From the NCBI RefSeq assembly GCF_016862215.1, contig NZ_BOMN01000041.1, positions 62,001 through 126,000 on the forward strand: 64,000 nt of DNA. Direction: 5' to 3'. This document shows positions 41,878-53,049 of the stretch, in pieces. Position 1 is the stretch's first letter; each line of letters begins with the position of its first letter. Made by a program: the position numbers and the translations under genes. This stretch comes from Winogradskya humida (GTDB lineage: Bacteria > Actinomycetota > Actinomycetes > Mycobacteriales > Micromonosporaceae). Below the pieces are notes generated by a model. The model had not been told where the DNA came from. It saw only the letters and a program-made list of their open reading frames with translations, and did not search any database.

Positions 41878-42699
41878 ATGGATCTCGGCCTCGGATTGCC
41901 CATCAGTGACGCCGGCCGGCTGGTCGACTGGGCCCGCCGCGCGGAAGCGCTGAATTTCGACACGATCGCCCTGCTCGACCGGCTCGTCTACGACAACCCC
42001 GAACCCCTCGTCGCGCTGTCGGTGCTGGCCGGGGCGACCACCCGGATCCGGTTGCAGACCGAGGTGCTGCTCGGGCCGCTGCGGGCCACCCCGTTGCTGG
42101 CCAAGCAGGTCGCCACCCTCGACCGGATGTCCCGGGGACGGTTTGTTCTCGGCATCGGGGCCGGCGGTCGCGAGGATGACTTCGCCGCGGCCGGGGTGCC
42201 GCTGACCGCGCGGGGACGCCTGCTGGACGAGCAGCTGGCCGGGCTGCGCGAGATCTGGGCCGGTGAGTACATCGGGCCGCGGCCCAGCACGCCGGGCGGG
42301 CCGAAGATCCTCATCGGGGCGTTCGCGCCGGTCGCGCTGCGGCGGGTCGCGCGGCACGGGGACGGCTTTCTCTGCGCTGCGCCGCTCAAATGGGCAGGAC
42401 AATTGGTTCGTACGGTCCAGGATGAATGGGCCGCAGTGGGCCGGAGCGGCAGTCCGCGGTTGGTTTGCCAGGTGAATGTCGCCGTCGGCTCGGCCGAGAC
42501 CGTCGAACGGGCACGGCGGGCGATCGCCGGTTACTACGCCTTCACCGGGCGGACAGACTGGGGCGAACCGATCAGCGATCCGGCGCAGATCGCCGACCTC
42601 GTCGCCGCCTATCGGGACTTCGGTGCGGACGAGCTGATCCTCTACTGCTACGGAGATGAGCCGGCGCAGGTGGATGAGCTTTACGAATTGACGAAGTAG
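41878..42699 (+). CDS. LLM-class F420-dependent oxidoreductase
   Basis: A 273-residue luciferase-like (LLM) TIM-barrel flavin/deazaflavin oxidoreductase. Family signatures are GLGLPISDAG, RAEALNFDTI, TTRIRLQTEVLL, LAKQVATLDRMSRGRFVLGIGAGG and the PKILIGAF strand. F420 is the likely cofactor in actinomycetes, but FMN is possible. The substrate is unknown. GGAG precedes the ATG at good spacing. It is followed after 11 bases by a Ser/Thr kinase gene, so they may share a transcript; a functional link is not obvious. Confidence 0.85.
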   Translation: MDLGLGLPISDAGRLVDWARRAEALNFDTIALLDRLVYDNPEPLVALSVLAGATTRIRLQTEVLLGPLRATPLLAKQVATLDRMSRGRFVLGIGAGGREDDFAAAGVPLTARGRLLDEQLAGLREIWAGEYIGPRPSTPGGPKILIGAFAPVALRRVARHGDGFLCAAPLKWAGQLVRTVQDEWAAVGRSGSPRLVCQVNVAVGSAETVERARRAIAGYYAFTGRTDWGEPISDPAQIADLVAAYRDFGADELILYCYGDEPAQVDELYELTK

Positions 42700-42710
42700 A
42701 GTTCCTGCTC

Positions 42711-43979
42711 GTGCTGGAGCCGCTGTCACCCACCGATCCGGACGCCCTCGGCAAGTACCGGTTGCTGGGGCGTCTCGGTGCCGGCGGGATGGGCACGGTC
42801 TACCTCGCCGAAGCGCCCGACGGGGAGCCGGTCGCCGTGAAGTGTGTGCGTCCCGAGTTCTCCGCCGAGCCGGAGTTCCGGGGGCGGTTCCGGCAGGAGA
42901 TCGAGCGTGCCAGGCAGGTGCCCGCTTTCTGTACGGCCGAGGTGCTCGACGCCGACGTCCGCGGCGAGCGGCCCTACCTGGTCACGGAGTACGTCGACGG
43001 GCCCGCGCTCGGGCAGGTCGTGCGGAACGGCGGGCCGCTGCGCCGCGGGAACCTGCACGCGCTGGCGCTGGGAGTCGCCGGTGCGCTGACCGCGATCCAC
43101 GGGGCCGGGGTGGTGCACCGTGACCTCAAGCCGGGCAACGTGCTGCTCGCGCTGGGCAGTCCCAAGGTCATCGACTTCGGGATCGCGCGGGCGTTCGAGG
43201 CGACGACGCGGCACACCCGCACCGGTCAGATGATCGGCACCGTCGACTACATGGCGCCCGAGCGGTTCGACGAGCGCGCCGACAACGCGGGTGCGCCGGC
43301 CGACGTGTTCGCGTGGGGGGCCGTCATCGCGTACGCGGCCAACGGGAACTCGCCGTTCGGTGGCGGCTCGCCGACCGTGACCGCCGCGCGGATCCTCACG
43401 GTGGAACCGGATCTCGGCTCGCTGAGCGGCCCGCTGTGTGACCTGGTGGCGTGGGCTCTGCGGAAGGAACCCGCCGACCGGCCGACCGCCGCGCAACTCG
43501 TGCAGGCGCTGCTGACCACACCCGGTGCCGCCCCGGTGCCGGCGTCGGACGATGACCGGGAGGGGGCCGCGCGGGTGTTGCAGCAGGCGGTCCATGACGG
43601 GCATCTCGGGCTCGACGAGTTCGACGGAAGGTTGCAGCAGGCACTTGGTGCGCGTACCCATCGGACTTTGGGTAAAGCTGTCGCCGATCTGCCGATGGCC
43701 TCGCCGCCGGAGGTTCAGCCCGTGGAGATCCGGCGGGGGCCGATCGAGCGGAGTCTGCTCGCGGCCGGGCGGGGGTTGCGGTCCACCGCGCTGTTCCTCG
43801 CGCCCTCGGTCGCGGCCGGGGTGGGGGCGGAGATCGTCATCCCGGAGTACACGCCGGGTGTGGTGCTGGCCGCGCTGGTGGTCACGGGGCTGCGGAAGAT
43901 CGTCCGCGCGGAACGCCGTCGCTACAACAAGCCGGTCACCGACCCCGTCACCAGGTCGGGCGAAGGCGGCCGGGGGTAG
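42711..43979 (+). CDS. Ser/Thr protein kinase with a DUF1707-like domain
   Basis: A 422-residue kinase. The kinase domain (about 16-270) has LGAGGMGTV, VAVK, VHRDLKPGN and IDFGIA, all intact. After a Pro/Ala linker, residues about 280-328 (DDDREGAARVLQQAVHDG, then LDEFDGRL and RTHRTLGKAVADLP) match the DUF1707 (SHOCT-like) pattern. Two hydrophobic stretches near the C terminus (about 350-395) may anchor the protein to the membrane. DUF1707 normally occurs in small membrane proteins, so the fusion is of interest. The start is GTG. Its 3' end overlaps the convergent MarR gene by 32 bases. Confidence 0.85.
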   Translation: MLEPLSPTDPDALGKYRLLGRLGAGGMGTVYLAEAPDGEPVAVKCVRPEFSAEPEFRGRFRQEIERARQVPAFCTAEVLDADVRGERPYLVTEYVDGPALGQVVRNGGPLRRGNLHALALGVAGALTAIHGAGVVHRDLKPGNVLLALGSPKVIDFGIARAFEATTRHTRTGQMIGTVDYMAPERFDERADNAGAPADVFAWGAVIAYAANGNSPFGGGSPTVTAARILTVEPDLGSLSGPLCDLVAWALRKEPADRPTAAQLVQALLTTPGAAPVPASDDDREGAARVLQQAVHDGHLGLDEFDGRLQQALGARTHRTLGKAVADLPMASPPEVQPVEIRRGPIERSLLAAGRGLRSTALFLAPSVAAGVGAEIVIPEYTPGVVLAALVVTGLRKIVRAERRRYNKPVTDPVTRSGEGGRG

Positions 43980-44409
43980 CCAGGCCGGTCAGGTCGGTGC
44001 GTAACGCGGCGAGGCGTTGGGGGCCGAGGCGGGCGGCCCAGGGTTCGAGGACCTCGGTGGCTGCTTCCTCGGCGGCGCGGGTGCAGGCGATGCCGCGGGC
44101 CGTCAGGGTGATGAGTTTGGCGCGGGCGTCGTCGGGGTGGGGGTGGCGTTCGACGTAGCCCTTGCGGACCAGGTCGTCGACCATCTGGCTGGCGGCCTGC
44201 TTGGTCACGTCGAGGTGCTCGGCGAGCTGGACGACCGTGGCGCCGGTGCCGGAGATGCGGGCGAAGGCGTAGCCGTGGGCCGGGCGGATGTCGGTGAAGC
44301 CACGGGCGCGCACCCCCGCGTCGATCCCGTCCACCAGGGCACGGGCCGCGCTGAGCAGCAGGAACGGTACGTCGAGGAGCTCACGGTTCACGACTGGAGT
44401 TTGACACAT
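43948..44409 (-). CDS. MarR-family regulator
   Basis: A 153-residue winged-helix regulator. The recognition region is TVVQLAEHLDVTKQAASQMV followed by GYVERHPHPDDARAKLITLT, the wing with its usual Asp-Arg-Ala pattern. It probably represses itself and the divergent cupin gene: the shared 82-base intergenic region has a perfect inverted repeat (44422-44437) and three 14-bp direct repeats. The ATG at 44409 is used; a GTG at 44391 is possible. Ligand unknown. Confidence 0.85.
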   Translation of the reverse strand: MCQTPVVNRELLDVPFLLLSAARALVDGIDAGVRARGFTDIRPAHGYAFARISGTGATVVQLAEHLDVTKQAASQMVDDLVRKGYVERHPHPDDARAKLITLTARGIACTRAAEEAATEVLEPWAARLGPQRLAALRTDLTGLATPGRLRPTW

Positions 44410-44421
44410 CCGACAAGCTGG

Positions 44422-44437
44422 TTGACTATGTAGTCAA
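44422..44437. promoter_or_regulatory. Putative MarR operator (inverted repeat)
   Basis: TTGACTATGTAGTCAA is two 7-base half-sites (TTGACTA/TAGTCAA) around TG, the usual MarR operator layout. Confidence 0.6.
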
Positions 44438-44438
44438 G

Positions 44439-44480
44439 CTGCTTGACTAAAACTGCTTGACTGAAACTGCTTGACTAAAA
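44439..44480 (+). repeat. Three tandem 14-bp repeats each containing the MarR half-site
   Basis: CTGCTTGACTAAAA (44439-44452), CTGCTTGACTGAAA (44453-44466) and CTGCTTGACTAAAA (44467-44480). Each holds TTGACT, the half-site of the adjoining operator. The last copy ends 11 bases before the cupin start. Confidence 0.9.
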
Positions 44481-44491
44481 ATGGAGGTGCC

Positions 44492-44842
44492 GTGGAAGTT
44501 CATCGGATGCACGGGTCGACGTTCCACTCGTACTTCTCGCCGTCGAGCGGGAGCCGGGAGCTGTGCGCGTGGCGGCTCGAGGTCGCGCCCGGGACGACCG
44601 GGGTGCCGCACCGGGTCAGCCGGGAGGAGGTCCTGCTCCTGCTGGACGGCGAGCTGACCGCGACCATCGACGGGGTGGCGGCAACGTTGCGGGCGGGGGA
44701 GGCGGCGATGGTCCCGGCGGGCTCGACGTTCGGCATCGACAACGTGTCCGGGCGGCCGGCGAGCGCGTGGGTCACGACCAGCGTCGGGCTGGAGGCCACA
44801 TTGGACAGCGGTGAGGTGATCCGCCCTCCCTGGACCCGGTAA
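44492..44842 (+). CDS. Cupin-domain protein
   Basis: A 116-residue small cupin. The two cupin motifs are present in a short form: G(X)nPHRVSREEVLLLLDGE (motif 1 with His and Glu) and GEAAMVPAGSTFGIDN (motif 2, with the terminal His missing). The fold binds a metal and may sense or bind a small molecule. The GTG at 44492 has GGAGG just upstream; the TTG at 44471 lies inside a repeat and is unlikely. Divergent from marR, with shared operator sequences, so it is the likely regulated gene. Confidence 0.78.
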   Translation: MEVHRMHGSTFHSYFSPSSGSRELCAWRLEVAPGTTGVPHRVSREEVLLLLDGELTATIDGVAATLRAGEAAMVPAGSTFGIDNVSGRPASAWVTTSVGLEATLDSGEVIRPPWTR

Positions 44843-44845
44843 GAA

Positions 44846-44881
44846 GAGCTGCCCGGCCGCCTTTCGGCGACCGGGCAGCTC
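44846..44881 (+). terminator. Terminator after the cupin gene
   Basis: GAGCTGCCCGG (44846-44856) pairs with CCGGGCAGCTC (44871-44881) around a 14-base loop. No U run follows. Confidence 0.72.
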
Positions 44882-44899
44882 CGGGGCGGGGGTGAAGGT

Positions 44900-45109
44900 C
44901 TACTTGGAGGGCTCGGGGAGATCGCAGGTGATCTTCGGGTTGACACCGAGCCAGTTGAGCGGGCCCGCCACCACGGTGACGATGACCGTGCCGGCTTCGG
45001 CGCAGCTCGTGTCGCCGCTGTCCTTGAAGTATCCGCGCTCTGCCGCGGCGACGGCGCCGAGGACGAGCCAGATGAGGAGAATGACTCCGCCTATAGATCC
45101 TGCGCGCAT
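44900..45109 (-). CDS. Small membrane protein, unknown function
   Basis: A 69-residue protein with two hydrophobic helices (about 6-27 and 45-58) separated by a short, charged extracytoplasmic-looking loop containing Cys. The C terminus carries PKITCDLPEP. The ATG follows AGGAG at 8 bases. I do not recognise a family; similar small two-helix proteins are common in actinomycetes. Confidence 0.7.
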   Translation of the reverse strand: MRAGSIGGVILLIWLVLGAVAAAERGYFKDSGDTSCAEAGTVIVTVVAGPLNWLGVNPKITCDLPEPSK

Positions 45110-45165
45110 CGGGGGGCTCCTAGCGTGGGTGGGCTGAGCCTCATGTACCCCGCCTGCGGCGATCT

Positions 45166-45996
45166 CTAAACGGCGTTGCGTACGGCCTGCAGCGTGTAGG
45201 AGTGCGGAAGGCGCCGCGGCCGATCGGTGACCTGCCACTCGCCGTTCGCCACCTTCGTCATCTTGCCCGGCAGCGCGAGCCACGGGACCGTGTCGTGCTC
45301 GACCAGACCGGTGATCGTCATCCCGGCATCGAGCAGCGCCGTCACGATCTCGCCCATGCCGTGGTTCCACGAGTGGGTGACGGTGTTGACGAACTCGTGC
45401 TCCGTGGCGACGTACGTGCCGCCCTCGTCCCAGACGAGCGGATCCTTGTGCTCGAAGTAGTCGAACTCGAGGGCCAGCACGTCATCCTCGCGGCCGTCCT
45501 GCAATCCCCAGAGCACCGGGTGCCCCTCGCGGATGAAGAGCCGCCCGCCCGGTCGCAGCAGCGTCGCGACGACCTTCGCCCAGCGCCGGATGTCGGGCAG
45601 CCAGCCGATCGCGCCGATGCCCGTGAAGACGAGGTCGAAGGCCGCGTTCTCCAGGACGTCCGGTGCGCCGTACAGATCCGACTCGACGAACTCGATGTCG
45701 GCCTTCGCCAGCGTGGCGAGCCGGCGTGCCTCGGCCAGCGAGTTGGCGGAGAAGTCGAGGCCGGTCATGGTGGCGCCGAGGCGGGAGAGCGACACGGTGT
45801 CCGTACCGATATGGCATTGCAGATGAACCGCCCGCAGGCCGGTGATGTCCCCGAGCAGTGGCCGGTCGAAGGCGATCACATCGCTGATGTGCTGCGGATC
45901 GGCCGCGAAGGCGGCGAAGTTGTAGTCGTCCGATGCGGCATGCGCCGGGGCTCGTTCGTCCCAGTTGGCCCGGTTGACGTCGAGATAGTCGTTCAC
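45166..45996 (-). CDS. Class I SAM-dependent methyltransferase
   Basis: A 276-residue methyltransferase. SAM-binding motif I is VHLQCHIGTDTVSLSRLGA, then motif II GLDFSANSLAEAR, and LVFTGIGAIGWLPD and LLRPGGRLFIREGHP as post-motifs. The HPVLW region and the FEHKDPLVWDEGGTY block match an actinobacterial methyltransferase group of unknown substrate. The GTG at 45996 is favoured because TACCGT lies 6 bases upstream and the sequence VNDYLDVNRANW begins there; the ATG at 46014 is an alternative. Divergent from the ROK gene. Confidence 0.82.
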   Translation of the reverse strand: MNDYLDVNRANWDERAPAHAASDDYNFAAFAADPQHISDVIAFDRPLLGDITGLRAVHLQCHIGTDTVSLSRLGATMTGLDFSANSLAEARRLATLAKADIEFVESDLYGAPDVLENAAFDLVFTGIGAIGWLPDIRRWAKVVATLLRPGGRLFIREGHPVLWGLQDGREDDVLALEFDYFEHKDPLVWDEGGTYVATEHEFVNTVTHSWNHGMGEIVTALLDAGMTITGLVEHDTVPWLALPGKMTKVANGEWQVTDRPRRLPHSYTLQAVRNAV

Positions 45997-46002
45997 GGCG
46001 CG

Positions 46003-46008
46003 ACGGTA
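46003..46008 (-). promoter_or_regulatory. Leaderless-type -10 for the methyltransferase
   Basis: TACCGT on the minus strand lies 6 bases before the GTG at 45996. It was used to choose that start. Confidence 0.35.
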
Positions 46009-46090
46009 ACCCATGCGGGGCGCCCGCGTCGCACTGTTAACTCGGGATAGCGTTGAATGAGGAGATCGATGATCGAGAGGCTGGTGCGGG

Positions 46091-47347
46091 TTGGAGAAGA
46101 GGCGTACGACAGTGCGGGACGTGCGCCGCGCTAACCGGGCCAGCCTGCTGACAGATCTCTTCCACGGCGGAAGGCAGAGCCGGCAACAGCTCGGTGACAC
46201 CACCGCGCTCAGCCAGGCCAGCGTCAGCAACCTGATCGGCGAGATGATCGACGAAGGCCTCGTCGAAGAGGCCGGTCTGGTCGGCTCGGACGGCGGCCGG
46301 CCACGAGCGCTTCTGCGGGTCGCCCCGGGCTTCGGGTACGTTGCCGGCGCTGACGTCGGCGAGACCCGCGTGACGGTCGAGTTGTACGACCTCGCCATGT
46401 CCCGCCTCGGCTTCGCGCAGTATTCCCTCGGCAGCGACGGCATGTCCCCGGAGGCCGCTGCCGCGAAACTGCTCGAAGGCCTTGATGCCGTGATCGCCGA
46501 GGCCGGGGTCAGCGCCACCGAGGTGCTGGGCTTCGGCGTGGGCGTCCCCGGGATCGTCGACCGCAGCGGACCCGACGCGGTCGTCCACTCGCAGACCACC
46601 GGCTGGGACGGTGCCGCGCTCGGCGAGATGCTGCGCGCCGGCACCCAGATCCCGGTCCACGTGGAGAACGGCGCCAAGGCCGTGGGCCAGGCCGAGATGT
46701 GGTTCGGCGCGGGCCGCGGCGCACGCGACGCCGTCATCGTCATGGTCGGCACGGGCGTCGGCGCTGCCGTGGTGATGGACGGGCGCGGATATCACGGCGC
46801 CGCCAACAACGCCGGCGAGTGGGGCCACACCACCATTGTGTACGGCGGGGACGTCTGTCGATGCGGGGCGCGAGGCTGTCTCGAGGCGTACATCGGGGCG
46901 GGCCGGATCACCGCTCGCCTCGCGGCCGTCACCGGCGCGGAGCCCGCCCGGGATCTGCTCGTCCGGGTGCTGAACGGGGACGGGCCGCTCGCCCCGGAGG
47001 TGACCGAGGTGATCACGCAGACGGTCGGCTACCTCGGCGCGGGGATCGCCAACCTGATCAACCTGTTCTCCCCGGAGCGCATCGTGCTCGGCGGGCCGGC
47101 CGGCTTGGCGCTGGGAGAGCGCTTTCTTCCCGACATTCGCGACGCGGCGGCGCAAAACGCTTTACGGCAGCCGTACGCGCAAACCCGGATCGATCTGTGC
47201 CAGCTCGGGCCCGACGCTGTGGCGATGGGCGCGGCCACCCTGCCGATCGCCCGGTTGCTCGCCGAGGGCGGGCTGCCGCCCGCTTCGGGGCCGGCGCCAC
47301 TCTCCCGCGCCGCCAGCCGCCGCTCCCTGAGCCGGAACCGCGGCTAG
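46091..47347 (+). CDS. ROK-family transcriptional regulator/sugar kinase homologue
   Basis: A 418-residue ROK protein. An N-terminal winged helix (RQQLGDTTALSQASVSNLIGEMIDEG) identifies it as a repressor. The ROK domain follows with GVGVPGIVD, the GHTTIVYGGDVCRCGARGCLE zinc site and LGGPAG. The kinase-type catalytic Asp may be present, but regulators usually lack activity. The effector is probably a sugar or sugar phosphate. The TTG at 46091 is preceded by GAGAGG; a GTG at 46112 is an alternative. Its stop overlaps that of the convergent HxlR gene by 3 bases. Confidence 0.85.
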   Translation: MEKRRTTVRDVRRANRASLLTDLFHGGRQSRQQLGDTTALSQASVSNLIGEMIDEGLVEEAGLVGSDGGRPRALLRVAPGFGYVAGADVGETRVTVELYDLAMSRLGFAQYSLGSDGMSPEAAAAKLLEGLDAVIAEAGVSATEVLGFGVGVPGIVDRSGPDAVVHSQTTGWDGAALGEMLRAGTQIPVHVENGAKAVGQAEMWFGAGRGARDAVIVMVGTGVGAAVVMDGRGYHGAANNAGEWGHTTIVYGGDVCRCGARGCLEAYIGAGRITARLAAVTGAEPARDLLVRVLNGDGPLAPEVTEVITQTVGYLGAGIANLINLFSPERIVLGGPAGLALGERFLPDIRDAAAQNALRQPYAQTRIDLCQLGPDAVAMGAATLPIARLLAEGGLPPASGPAPLSRAASRRSLSRNRG

Positions 47348-47682
47348 GCGGGGACCACCGCTTCCTGGAAGTCGGTGATCGCGGAGCCGTGGCGGACGGA
47401 CCACTCGGTGAGGACCGTGATGGGCTCGATGAGGGTGCGGCCCAGCTCCGTGAGGCGGTAGTCCGAGCCGTGTTCGACGAGGCCGTAGCTCTGCAGGCGG
47501 CGCAGGGTCTGGGTGAGGACCTTGCGGGAGATGCCGCCGATGGCGGTGACGAGTTCGCCGTGGTGGCTGGGACGGCGGTGCAGGGCCCAGAGGGTGACGA
47601 CGGCCCATTTATCGGTCATGATCTCGACCGCGAGCCGGGCGGGACAGTCGGAGACGAAGCCGGTCGGGCACAAGTCGTTCAT
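47344..47682 (-). CDS. HxlR-family regulator
   Basis: A 112-residue HxlR winged-helix regulator. MNDLCPTGFVSDCPARLAV begins the typical Cys-rich N terminus (Cys5, Cys13), which in several relatives senses electrophiles or quinones. IMTDKWAVVTLWAL, GISRKVLTQTLRRLQSYGLV and the YRLTELG strand follow. It is divergent from the NmrA-like gene; the 48-base gap has a GGTACC inverted repeat that fits an HxlR operator. A redox-linked switch for the neighbour is a plausible inference. Confidence 0.88.
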   Translation of the reverse strand: MNDLCPTGFVSDCPARLAVEIMTDKWAVVTLWALHRRPSHHGELVTAIGGISRKVLTQTLRRLQSYGLVEHGSDYRLTELGRTLIEPITVLTEWSVRHGSAITDFQEAVVPA

Positions 47683-47690
47683 GATTCGAA

Positions 47691-47706
47691 GGTACCTGTC
47701 GGTACC
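47691..47706. promoter_or_regulatory. Putative HxlR operator
   Basis: GGTACCTGTCGGTACC is a 6-4-6 inverted repeat lying between the divergent HxlR and NmrA-like starts. HxlR operators commonly contain GTAC half-sites. Confidence 0.6.
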
Positions 47707-47730
47707 CGAGGCCGTCCTAGCGTCGTGATC

Positions 47731-48605
47731 ATGGAAACGATTCTTGTGATCGGCGGCACCGGTGCGATGGGTGGCGCTGTGGTGCGCCGCCTCGTGCGGG
47801 ATGACGTCGTCGTCAAAGTTCTCACCCGCAGTCCCGGGCAGCGGGAAAACGCGGTCAAGGGTGACCTCAACGATCCGGAAAGCCTGCGGGACGCCCTCAT
47901 CGGCGTCGACCACGTCTTCGCCAACACCGACTTCTTCAATACGGCGAGTGTGCTCGGCGAGCACCGGCAGGGAATCGCGTTGCTCGAGGCGGCGCGGGAC
48001 GCCGGCGTGAAGCGCTTCATCTGGTCGTCGCTCGACGGAGCGGCGGCGCTGACCGGGGGAAGGATCCCGGTCCCGCACTACGACGCCAAGGCCGCTGTCG
48101 CCGCGCACATCAACACGATGCGGTCCGAGGAGTTCATGCGTCAGGAGGAGGACGGCTGGTTCTCCGAGCACGTCCGGATCCTGACGACGGCGCCGTACTT
48201 CGAGAACCTCTACGCGCTGGCGCCACAGGACGGGCATGTCTTCGCGCTGCCGCTGGGGGAGGGTAAGTGGCCGCTGATCGCTCTCGACGACATCGCGTGG
48301 TTCGCCGGTCACCTGTTCGCGAACTGGGAAATCGGGGATCTGGCGGTTGTCGGTGAGAGTCTGAGCGGGGCGGAGATCGCGGCTGTCTTCGAGCGGGTGA
48401 CCGGGACGCCGTCGCTGTACCAGCCGGTGCCGCTCGACGTCTTCCAGGACGCCATCCCGGGAGTGGGGCATGACCTCGCCGCCATGTTCCGGTTCTTCCA
48501 GGAGCGGGAGCTGGACCGGGATGTCAGCGCGTTGCGGGAGATCCATCCCAGCCTGATGACGTTCGAAGCGTGGCTCCGGTCAACGGGCTGGGACGGGTCA
48601 CCGCG

Positions 48606-48609
<4 letters not shown>
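47731..48609 (+). CDS. NmrA-family NAD(P)-binding reductase-like protein
   Basis: A 292-residue extended Rossmann protein of the NmrA/isoflavone-reductase group. Nucleotide-binding motif VIGGTGAMGGAV (residues 6-17), with VLTRS suggesting NADPH. It lacks an obvious YxxxK, which suits NmrA-like redox sensors. Divergent from HxlR, a common pairing for quinone or NADPH-linked stress genes. The stop overlaps the convergent beta-glucosidase stop by 4 bases. Confidence 0.85.
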
Positions 48610-51015
<2,406 letters not shown>

Positions 51016-51019
<4 letters not shown>

Positions 51020-52065
51020 TTGGCCGCCTCCTTGCTACTGGTGTTCCGCAGAACCGGTGTGGCGGTCGTGCTCTTCAGGACAGGCGTGAAGCCGACGCGC
51101 ATGCGTACGGTATGGCCGGAGGCAGTCTTGATCTTGGTCTTGCCGGCACTGCGCAGGCGGGGGCTGACGAACTCGTCGATGCCGAAGTTGATCAGCGAGA
51201 GGGCGGTGCCGAGGAACGCGATCGCGAGACCGGCCGGGACGAACCACCACCACGCACCCTGCGCGAGGGCCTGCTGGCTCTGCGCCCAGAACAGGATCGT
51301 GCCCCAGTTCCAGCCGGTGTCGGCGCCGATGCCGATGAACGCGAGCGTGATCTCGGAGGTCACCGCGAAGATGACCGTGCCGACAAAGCCCGACGCGATG
51401 ATCGCGGTGAGGTTCGGCATGATCTCGAACAGGATGATCCGCCAGGTCTTCTCCCCGGTGGCCCGCGCCGCCTCGATGTAGTCCCGGCGCCGCAGTGACA
51501 ACGTCTGTGCCCGCAGCACCCGCGCGTTCCAGGCCCACGACGTGGCACCGATGATCAGGGCGACCAGCACCGCGCCACCGCCGGGTGCCGCGGCGGTCAC
51601 GATGATGACCAGCGGCAGGGCCGGGATGACCAGGAAGACGTTGGACAGCGCCGACAGGCTCTCGTCGAGCCCGCCGCCGAGATAGCCGGCGGTGACACCG
51701 ATCAGCACCGACAGGATCGTGGCCATCGCGCCGGCGGCGAGACCGACGACCATGACCGTCCGGGTGCCGTCGAGGAGCTGGCTCAGCACGTCCTGACCGA
51801 GGTGGGTGGTGCCCAGCCAGTGCGCGCCCGAGGGCGGCGACACCAGGTCCTTGCTGCGGGCGTCGGGGGCGTACGGCGCGACCCACGGCCCGATGATCGC
51901 GAAGAGGATGTAGATGCCCAGGATGACGATGCCGGTGAGGGCCTTGCCGCTGGAGACGAACCGGAACCGGCTGCGCTTCGCCTTGCCCGGCGGGGTGGCA
52001 TCCGGCTGCGCCATCGCCCCCTGCTCGGGGATCACCTGCTCGATGCTGGAGGTCGGAATGGTCAT
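51016..52065 (-). CDS. ABC permease (OppC/DppC-like)
   Basis: A 349-residue inner-membrane permease with six membrane segments and the EAA-type loop EAARATGEKTWRIILFEIMPN. A cytosolic N-terminal 40 residues precede the first helix, and the C-terminal tail is basic. It forms the translocation channel with the OppB-like subunit. GGAGGG precedes its ATG. The OppB-like gene ends 4 bases upstream. Confidence 0.9.
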
Positions 52066-52068
52066 CGC

Positions 52069-53049
52069 TCAGCCCTCCTTGCGGGTGCGCGGGTCGAGCA
52101 GCAGGTACGCGATGTCCGCGATCAGGTTCGCCACCAGCACCGAGATGGTGATGACCAGGAAGATGCCCTGCATCAGCGGATAGTCCTTGGCGGTGACCGC
52201 CCGGAATAGCAGGAAGCCCAGCCCCGGGTACGAGAAGACGATCTCCACCAGCAGCGTCCCGCCGACGATGAATCCGAGCGACAACGCGAACCCGGAGACG
52301 TTGGGCAGCAGGGCGTTGCGCGCCGCGTAGCTCAGCGCCACCCGCTTCTCCGAGAGGCCCTTGGCGTGCGCGACCGTGATGTAGTCCTCGGCCGCGACGG
52401 TCACCATCATGTTGCGCATGCTCAGGATCCAGCCGCTCACCGACGAGATGAGGATCGTCAGGGCGGGCAGCAGGCTGTGCTGGATGGCGCTCGGGATGAA
52501 GTACTGGTCCCACGCCGGGATCAGGCCGGGCGTGTAACCGCCGCCCGACGGGAAGATGCTGTTCGGCCCGGCGAGCAGGAAGATCGCGAGCAGGCCCAGC
52601 CAGAAGTACGGCACCGACGACAGGAACGTCGTCGCCGGCAGCAGCCCGTCGACCCAGGAACCGCGGCGCCAGCCGGCGAGCACGCCGAGCCCGGTGCCGA
52701 GGAAGAAGCTGATGACCGTGGTGATGCCGACCAGCGCGAGAGTCCACGGCAACGCGCTGCCGATCACCTCGGACACCGGCGACGGGAACGCCGTGAACGA
52801 CAGGCCCAGATCACCGTGGAACAGCTGCTTCCAGTAGTCGAAGTACTGCTCCCAGATGCTGGCGTTCTTGTCGAGGCCGAACAACACGTAGAGCGAGTCG
52901 ATCGCCTGGCTGCTCATCTGCCCCTGGAAGCGGGAGAGCAGGGACTTCACCGGGTCGCCGGGGATCATGCGAGGGATGAAGAAGTTGAGCGTGATCGCGG
53001 CCCACGCGGTGAACAGGTAGAACGCGATCCGCTGCAGGAGGTATTTCAC
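52069..53049 (-). CDS. ABC permease (OppB/DppB-like)
   Basis: A 326-residue permease starting with the typical KYLLQRIAFYLFTAWAAITLNFFIPR segment, with the EAA loop THAKGLSEKRVALSYAARNALLP-like region and six membrane helices. The PGDPVKSLL sequence after helix 1 marks the OppB subgroup. Its GTG overlaps the stop of the OppF-like gene. Confidence 0.9.
   Translation of the reverse strand: MKYLLQRIAFYLFTAWAAITLNFFIPRMIPGDPVKSLLSRFQGQMSSQAIDSLYVLFGLDKNASIWEQYFDYWKQLFHGDLGLSFTAFPSPVSEVIGSALPWTLALVGITTVISFFLGTGLGVLAGWRRGSWVDGLLPATTFLSSVPYFWLGLLAIFLLAGPNSIFPSGGGYTPGLIPAWDQYFIPSAIQHSLLPALTILISSVSGWILSMRNMMVTVAAEDYITVAHAKGLSEKRVALSYAARNALLPNVSGFALSLGFIVGGTLLVEIVFSYPGLGFLLFRAVTAKDYPLMQGIFLVITISVLVANLIADIAYLLLDPRTRKEG

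Noticed and set aside
44439..44480. Possible CRISPR array or origin iterons
   Set aside because: Only three 14-bp copies without spacers, containing the adjoining MarR half-site; regulatory explanation is simpler.
47114..47127. CebR-like sequence GGAGAGCGCTTTCT inside the ROK gene
   Set aside because: It lies in coding sequence for a conserved C-terminal region, far from any start, and departs from the palindrome; probably chance.
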